NCBI GenBank assembly: GCA_964429355.1
Contig: CAYSCH010000324.1
Coordinates: 1 to 10,799, forward strand
Direction of reading: 5' to 3'
Origin: JAAYAY01 sp964429355
Lineage (GTDB): Bacteria; Planctomycetota; Planctomycetia; Pirellulales; Thermoguttaceae
Length of the DNA: 10,799 nt
The stretch's first letter is position 1; the number at the start of each line of letters is the position of its first letter. The position numbers were made by a program, and so were the translations under genes. Below the pieces are notes generated by a model. It made no database searches. It was not told where the DNA came from and saw only the letters and a program-made list of their open reading frames with translations. Below are positions 6,711-10,799 of the stretch, in pieces.

Positions 6711-7219
6711 TTTCGAGCGGCGCCAGACCGTTTTCCCATCGTGTCGCAGAGATTCGAGGCCTCCGAACATCCCAGTCTGCAAGGCGGCATCGATGCCTGT
6801 ACTCGGCCACCCCGCCCGTCGCCCCATCCTCGCAATCGTATTGGACGAAGAGCGTATTGCCGTCAACCGCTCCGTCGTGCTCCTGGTACTCGCGGGCCAT
6901 CTGGCCCTGCCAATTGTGCCGCTACCTCACCGCGATTCACCTCACCCAGAATGCCAGAATCGGTTCGTGCCCCCGGAATCCCCACTGGTTCGGTGGCCAT
7001 CGAGTGGCCCGGCAGGCCCGAGGGGACAGCCCCCGTTTCCGCTGGCCAGCGCGATTCCGCCGCCCACCAGAGAACCGGCCGCGGCAGCCAAGACCCTGGC
7101 CGCAGACCATTACACTCCGCAAGCAGGCTCGAAGCAAAGCGGGCCCAGGAAGTGCGACCCTTCGAGCCTCGATTTGCCACGGGAGTCGGGCATCCTTCAA
7201 GAGTCAATGGTTGCCGCCT

Positions 7220-8536
7220 TCAGAACCTCACGCTAATGCCCGCGACCAGCGAGTCAAGGTATGCCGTTTCCGTGATTCTCGTTCCTGGAACGGGACCAGA
7301 CGATGTGAGCACTGGACCGCTGATTTCGTTCTGGAATCCGTGGACATAAGCCAGGGAAAGCATCCAGTGGTCCGTAACTTGCCAGGAAAGTCCTCCGGTC
7401 AGCCAGTGTTTGATGATCAACGGAGAGGTCATGTTAGCGGCCGCCTGACAGGACGGAATCGGGTTCTCGTTGAACGCATAGCCAAGCCGAGCCGAGAGGC
7501 GATCGGTCAGGTGTCGCTCGATCCCTGTGGACACCGCCATGACGCTTCGCCAGCCAAGACCAGCCGCCGCTCCGCTGGCCAGGAAACCGGAATCTCCGAA
7601 CCCGGCTGCACCGGCGTAATCGAAGTATCGCAAATCGCACGCCAGCATCGTTTTGTCGAATCCCGAATAGGCGGCCCCGACCGAGACGATCAACGGGTAG
7701 TCGAAATCAGCCTGGTATTGTTGTGGTCGCCCGAGTTCGTCTTCCGATTCGAATCGAAATGTCTCGAACCATTGTGGGCTTTTCAGGCACGCCCCGAGAT
7801 GCCATCCCACATCGGTAGTGTAAAAGATTCCAGCCTGAAAGCCAGCACCCCAATGATAGAGTGTTCCTGAGGCATCGGGATAGCTGAAATGGCCGTCTCC
7901 GTCGGCATCATCCGGTGTCCCGAAGAACGCTGGGCTGGCGACCAGCCGCGCAAGAGTCACTGTCGGTGCCACGCCGACTGAGATGTTTTCCGACAGAATC
8001 CAGGCTACCGTCGGCGTCATCTGCAGGATATCCAGTTGAGCGGTCAGATGTCCCATCCCGAGACCGTTCGGCGGAGGGGGAGTGAGGATGGGATTTGTCT
8101 CGCTTGCCGGATAGTTGCCGTTGAACCCACCGACACCAAAAAGGCCAAATCCGACAGCCCAGCACTTCTCTTCCGGCTTGTGAACGAAGGCCATTGCCGG
8201 AACGGGGGCCACACCTGACTTTCCGCAGGTGTTTCCCGCGAGTGTCACCGCGGGAACTCCGGGACCGAGGGAACCAGCATCAAACTGGGACGAGAGATTC
8301 GATTTGGGCAGCACGGCCTCAAGAGCGATCGAACAGTCGGAAGCCGGCAGCGCCACGATCGTGGCGGGATTCCAGTACAGCGCGCCGAAGGAGTCGATCG
8401 GCGCCGCCGTTGCCGCACCTCCCATCGAACGATTCACCGGTCCGATCCCGCTCAGGGCAACCCCCTGAGCCCGGAGATTCTCTCCGAGGACCAGAAGTAC
8501 AAGCAACAGAGCAGGAACAGATGCAGAACGGAACAT
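7220..8536 (-). CDS. FadL/OmpP1/TodX-type outer membrane protein
   Basis: This is a 438-residue outer-membrane beta-barrel of the FadL/OmpP1 type, a family that takes up long-chain fatty acids and other hydrophobic compounds. I start at 8536: GGGAGG (minus strand, 8542-8547) lies five bases upstream, and the next residues are a signal peptide (MFRSASVPALLLVLLVLGENLRA, cleavage near A23-Q24). An ATG 27 codons upstream lacks these and would overlap the operator-like repeat. Family signs are the N-terminal ALSGIGPVNRSMGGA plug region, the YWNPA motif (54-58), glycine-rich amphipathic strands, and ENP near 357-359. The last residues are SVRF, the C-terminal Phe signal for barrel assembly. A loop near 208-215 is Asp-rich (DDADGDG) and may bind calcium. 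Its presence fits a Gram-negative-type outer membrane. No fatty-acid genes adjoin it. Confidence 0.88.
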   Translation of the reverse strand: MFRSASVPALLLVLLVLGENLRAQGVALSGIGPVNRSMGGAATAAPIDSFGALYWNPATIVALPASDCSIALEAVLPKSNLSSQFDAGSLGPGVPAVTLAGNTCGKSGVAPVPAMAFVHKPEEKCWAVGFGLFGVGGFNGNYPASETNPILTPPPPNGLGMGHLTAQLDILQMTPTVAWILSENISVGVAPTVTLARLVASPAFFGTPDDADGDGHFSYPDASGTLYHWGAGFQAGIFYTTDVGWHLGACLKSPQWFETFRFESEDELGRPQQYQADFDYPLIVSVGAAYSGFDKTMLACDLRYFDYAGAAGFGDSGFLASGAAAGLGWRSVMAVSTGIERHLTDRLSARLGYAFNENPIPSCQAAANMTSPLIIKHWLTGGLSWQVTDHWMLSLAYVHGFQNEISGPVLTSSGPVPGTRITETAYLDSLVAGISVRF

Positions 8537-8541
8537 CACAA

Positions 8542-8547
8542 CCTCCC
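8542..8547 (-). promoter_or_regulatory. Shine-Dalgarno deciding the barrel start
   Basis: The minus strand reads GGGAGG five bases before the ATG ending at 8536, supporting this start over the ATG ending at 8617. Confidence 0.65.
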
Positions 8548-8570
8548 AAATGGGGGAGCCTACCCGACCA

Positions 8571-8605
8571 AGCCGATTGTATCGGTCACACAGGTTGTAT
8601 CGGCT
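8571..8605. promoter_or_regulatory. Operator-like repeat upstream of the barrel gene
   Basis: TTGTATCGG occurs at 8577-8585 and again at 8595-8603, with starts 18 bp apart. The first copy is part of a palindrome CCGAT-TGT-ATCGG (8573-8585). The whole block is bounded by inverted arms AGCCGAT (8571-8577) and ATCGGCT (8599-8605). It lies 35-69 bp upstream of the barrel start, where a regulator or promoter-proximal element would be expected. No regulator gene is adjacent. It could instead fold as an mRNA leader hairpin. Confidence 0.4.
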
Positions 8606-8738
8606 GAAGAATTCCATTCGGTCCAGTTGAACTATCCAATACCACCTCGCTGGAAGGAGAGACTATCGCGATTGGACGCCGGTTATTGCCAAGGATCCAC
8701 GAGAGGGTAACTGGAATCGCCTACCTAATAGGGTTATG

Positions 8739-8768
8739 TTGACATGAATCTTGCGGGTGGGACAAAAT
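8739..8768 (+). promoter_or_regulatory. Candidate sigma70-type promoter for the kinase gene
   Basis: A perfect -35 TTGACA (8739-8744) is followed after 18 bp by CAAAAT (8763-8768), four of six matches to the -10 consensus. Transcription would start near 8775, about 40 nt before the ATG at 8813. Confidence 0.45.
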
Positions 8769-8812
8769 CGTCCGAGTAGGAATAGACTTCTCAACCCAAA
8801 AGTGAAGCTGAG

Positions 8813-10369
8813 ATGTGCCCAGATCAGAAGGCTCGGCAAGGCTCCCATTTTGTCGCAAACCAAGGCCATGAGGCTGGTGCCACCCACAAAGCAGCGGGGG
8901 AGCCGACGCACAATCATGACGACTCAGTCTCCTCGAAACTGACCGTCCGCTGCCCGCAGTGCCGCAATCTGGTCGAAATTGCCGACCAGTGCGCTGCCAA
9001 CGATATTGAATGCAGGTCTTGCGGCATCCATTTCAGCCTCGTCAGCGAGGACAAGACGGCCACCTACTTTGCTGGGGGAACTCGTACTCTGGGAGGGTTC
9101 CAGTTGATCGATCGCGTTGGGGGAGGGCGGTTCGGCATCGTGTGGAAGGCTCGCGATCCAACACTCGACCGCATCGTGGCCATCAAGGTGCCGCGGAAGA
9201 CGCACCTCGATGCGACGGAAATCGAGCAGGTTCTCAGGGAGGCAAGGGCGTCGGCGCAGATTCGGCACCCCAATGTGGTCAGTGTTCACGAAGTCGGCCG
9301 GGAGGGTGATTCGGTTTTCATCGTCAGCGATTATGTTCACGGAATCACGCTGAGCGAATGGATGATGGACCAGCACCTGACCCCCACCGAAGCGGCGAGA
9401 TTGTGCATTATCATCGGAGAAGCCCTGCATGCAGGCCACGAAGTCGGAGTTGTTCATCGCGATCTGAAGCCTGGCAACATCATCATGGATCTGGACGGGC
9501 AGCCCCATATCACCGATTTTGGCCTCGCCCGGCGCGAGACCGGTGACGTTACGATGACGATGGAAGGCCAGGTGCTTGGCACACCCGCCTATATGTCGCC
9601 GGAACAGGCACGCGGCCACAGTCACCGCGCAGATCGCCGCAGTGACGTGTATTCACTGGGAGTCGTTCTGTACGAATTGATGACGGGGGAGAGGCCATTT
9701 CGGGGCACTCAGCAAATGGTCCTCTATCAGGTCCAACGCGATGACCCCACCGGTCCGTCCAGGCTTAACAGCCGAATCCCGAAAGACCTGGAGACCATTT
9801 GTCTGAAATGCATGGAGAAGGACCCGAACAAGCGTTATGCCACGACCCATGAGTTAGTAAATGACCTTCAACGTTTTCTGGATGGCAGAGAAATCGCGGC
9901 TCGTCCTGTGGGGACGATTGGCCGTGTTTGGCGGTGGTATCTGCGTCACCCTCAGGCTACTCAATTTGCGGCTGGAGGGTACGCAACGTTCTGCGCAGTA
10001 GTGCTCATGATCTGGGCCTTCTCTGCACTTTGCATCTACCTCTTGGGTATTCAGCCTCCACCCATTACGGACGAGGCCATGGTGCAGATTGTCGTGTTCA
10101 CGGTCTTTTTGTATTTTCCAATGCTGTGGGCAGGAGTCCGGACTCTCAATAACCGCCCACTCGGTCTATGGTTAGGCACTGCCCTTTGGGGGCTTGGTGT
10201 GCTTTTTTCGTTACTGGGTGTTTTTGCCCTTGCCTACGATCCGGACACTTTCGGGAGCATCAGAGTGCGATTGTCGCTTTTCACGCTCTTGACGTCACTC
10301 TGCATGATCTCACTCATACTGCATGTGATAGCGGTTGTTATACGCACATTGTCGACCAGGAATTCATGA
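8813..10369 (+). CDS. Hanks-type Ser/Thr protein kinase with Cys4 knuckle and four-helix membrane domain
   Basis: The 518-residue product phosphorylates Ser/Thr residues of unknown targets from the cytoplasmic face of the membrane. A CPQC…CRSC pair (Cys47, 50, 67, 70) forms a zinc-ribbon-like knuckle ahead of the kinase. The kinase domain (about 94-357) has a Gly loop GGGRFG (103-108), ATP-binding Lys125, HRDLKPGN (His215, Asp217, Asn222), DFG (235-237) and SPE (262-264) in place of APE. The RD motif suggests control by activation-loop phosphorylation (TMTMEGQVLGTPAYMSPE). The C-terminus has four hydrophobic helices at about 391-413, 421-443, 451-475 and 486-512 and no sensory repeat domain. 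The ATG at 8813 is the only in-frame start before the knuckle, with an in-frame stop at 8783. The first 40 residues are His/Ala/Gly-rich and probably disordered. A promoter candidate is at 8739-8768. An ankyrin ORF follows after 19 bp. Confidence 0.93.
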   Translation: MCPDQKARQGSHFVANQGHEAGATHKAAGEPTHNHDDSVSSKLTVRCPQCRNLVEIADQCAANDIECRSCGIHFSLVSEDKTATYFAGGTRTLGGFQLIDRVGGGRFGIVWKARDPTLDRIVAIKVPRKTHLDATEIEQVLREARASAQIRHPNVVSVHEVGREGDSVFIVSDYVHGITLSEWMMDQHLTPTEAARLCIIIGEALHAGHEVGVVHRDLKPGNIIMDLDGQPHITDFGLARRETGDVTMTMEGQVLGTPAYMSPEQARGHSHRADRRSDVYSLGVVLYELMTGERPFRGTQQMVLYQVQRDDPTGPSRLNSRIPKDLETICLKCMEKDPNKRYATTHELVNDLQRFLDGREIAARPVGTIGRVWRWYLRHPQATQFAAGGYATFCAVVLMIWAFSALCIYLLGIQPPPITDEAMVQIVVFTVFLYFPMLWAGVRTLNNRPLGLWLGTALWGLGVLFSLLGVFALAYDPDTFGSIRVRLSLFTLLTSLCMISLILHVIAVVIRTLSTRNS

Positions 10370-10388
10370 GCAAGCTATTCGAGTGACG

Positions 10389-10631
10389 ATGCCACAGGTT
10401 GAACTCCTCGTACGCCGTGGAGCAGACATCAACATCCGCTCTGAAGATGGCAGCACTCCCTTGCTGGTTCAGGCAGCGGAAGCAGAGGGCTACGATGTAA
10501 TGGAGGCGCTGCTCAGGCTCGGAGCGGATGCCAGAGCCACAGACGGTGCCGGGCGGAGCGCTATCGACATAGCGCGGTTGCGTGAAGAGGACGACAAGAT
10601 TGAACTCTTGGTGAAGTATGGCGTCGGCTAA
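10389..10631 (+). CDS. Short ankyrin-repeat protein, possibly N-terminally truncated
   Basis: The 80-residue product consists of ankyrin repeats, helix-turn-helix modules that bind proteins. It opens in the middle of a repeat (PQVELLVRRGADINIRSEDG), continues with a full one (STPLLVQAAEAEGYDVMEALLRLGADARATDGAG) and ends with a degenerate one (RSAIDIARLREEDDKIELLVKYG). The TPLxxAA helix of the first repeat is absent. No upstream frame supplies it: the same frame back to 10335 overlaps the kinase end and reads unlike ankyrin. I chose the ATG at 10389, 19 bp after the kinase stop. It may be co-transcribed with the kinase as a small partner or be the 3' remnant of a larger ankyrin gene. No Shine-Dalgarno is evident. 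Confidence 0.7.
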   Translation: MPQVELLVRRGADINIRSEDGSTPLLVQAAEAEGYDVMEALLRLGADARATDGAGRSAIDIARLREEDDKIELLVKYGVG

Positions 10632-10744
10632 ACATTGGCCTGGGGTGCCTGAGCCATGCTGCTCACTGTCCTGTCAACCGACCGAAATGTGGCACAAAGG
10701 CCTGATCCGGGAAATCGTTAAGGAACGTGCGCCATGTGGTGGTT

Positions 10745-10799
10745 TCATTCAACACCTGCCCCTTCTTCTCGCTCGCTCTTGCCCAGGCTGCGTCAGCAT
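10745..10799 (+). repeat. 55-bp direct repeat, copy 2 (cut by the window edge)
   Basis: This copy is identical to 6656-6710 and still matching at the last base of the window, so the true repeat may be longer. It begins 113 bp after the ankyrin stop, in non-coding DNA, and carries the same GCTG-CGT-CAGC hairpin (10787-10797). Confidence 0.9.

Larger units (their letters stand above)
6437..7219. other. 783-bp region with repeats but no credible gene
   Basis: Between the RAYT start and the end of the FadL-like gene there is no gene I can defend. Present are the right RAYT end, a cluster of CCCCGGATTTCC repeats (6487-6558) and one copy of the 55-bp repeat (6656-6710). A minus ORF (6586-6900, 104 codons) and several + frames are open but have unconvincing composition. 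The longest + frame here simply runs on antisense through the barrel gene. A minus-strand frame around 7100-7020 reads VLAAAAGSLVGGGIALASGN, reminiscent of a signal peptide. It has a stop 12 codons upstream and no start, so it could be a relic of a decayed gene. Confidence 0.45.

Noticed and set aside
6586..6900. 104-codon minus-strand ORF containing the 55-bp repeat
   Set aside because: The repeat inside it occurs again at 10745 outside any gene, and the composition gives no family signal or ribosome site.
6629..7870. 413-codon + strand open frame
   Set aside because: It runs through the repeat region and then antisense to the FadL-like barrel; its translation is low-quality Arg/Ser/Pro sequence.
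8537..8617. Upstream ATG giving a 465-residue barrel protein
   Set aside because: It would place 27 unrelated residues before a clear signal peptide and overlap the operator-like repeat; the 8536 start has GGGAGG.
1..10799. CRISPR array, tRNA or rRNA genes
   Set aside because: No regularly spaced repeats, cloverleaf-like sequence or rRNA-like stretches were seen on reading; the repeats present are too few and irregular.

Overview
The window (about 10.8 kb, GC-rich, low gene density) looks like a chromosomal piece of a planctomycete (Planctomycetota). The basis is the gene mix: a Tat-exported Gfo/Idh/MocA oxidoreductase, a Hanks-type Ser/Thr kinase with an N-terminal Cys4 knuckle and a membrane C-terminus, a secreted orphan protein, and a REP-associated tyrosine transposase (RAYT) in spacious intergenic DNA. 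This assignment is inference from gene style, since there is no rRNA or other phylogenetic marker.

Layout, left to right. 1-378 holds no convincing gene. 379-729 (+) encodes a 116-residue acidic orphan. 730-1209 is gene-poor. 1210-2178 (+) encodes an exported hypothetical protein. 2229-3578 (-) encodes the Tat-signal Gfo/Idh/MocA oxidoreductase, convergent with the previous gene. A 376-bp divergent spacer carries a good sigma70-like promoter for 3955-5004 (+), a three-helix membrane protein with a DUF4105/Lnb N-terminal-type domain. 5067-5984 (-) encodes a Tat-signal orphan. Just upstream of it sits a RAYT unit (about 6014-6530) whose gene (6029-6436, -) keeps the HUH motif but has lost its middle, including the Tyr region. 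6437-7219 is about 780 bp without a credible gene; it carries a cluster of CCCCGGATTTCC repeats and one copy of a 55-bp repeat. 7220-8536 (-) encodes a FadL/OmpP1-type outer-membrane barrel with an operator-like repeat upstream. 8813-10369 (+) encodes the kinase, followed after 19 bp by a short ankyrin-repeat ORF (10389-10631). The window closes inside a second, exact copy of the 55-bp repeat (10745-10799).

The genes do not form an evident pathway or single operon. The only likely co-transcribed pair is kinase and ankyrin ORF. The most distinctive content is the repeat layer: an exact 55-bp direct repeat 4.1 kb apart that runs into the window edge, and an internally deleted RAYT with imperfect inverted ends that has landed at the promoter of the Tat-signal orphan. 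I found no CRISPR array, tRNA, rRNA, toxin-antitoxin pair or recognisable defence system. I do not see evidence of a complete new biological system here, only several loose ends worth checking.
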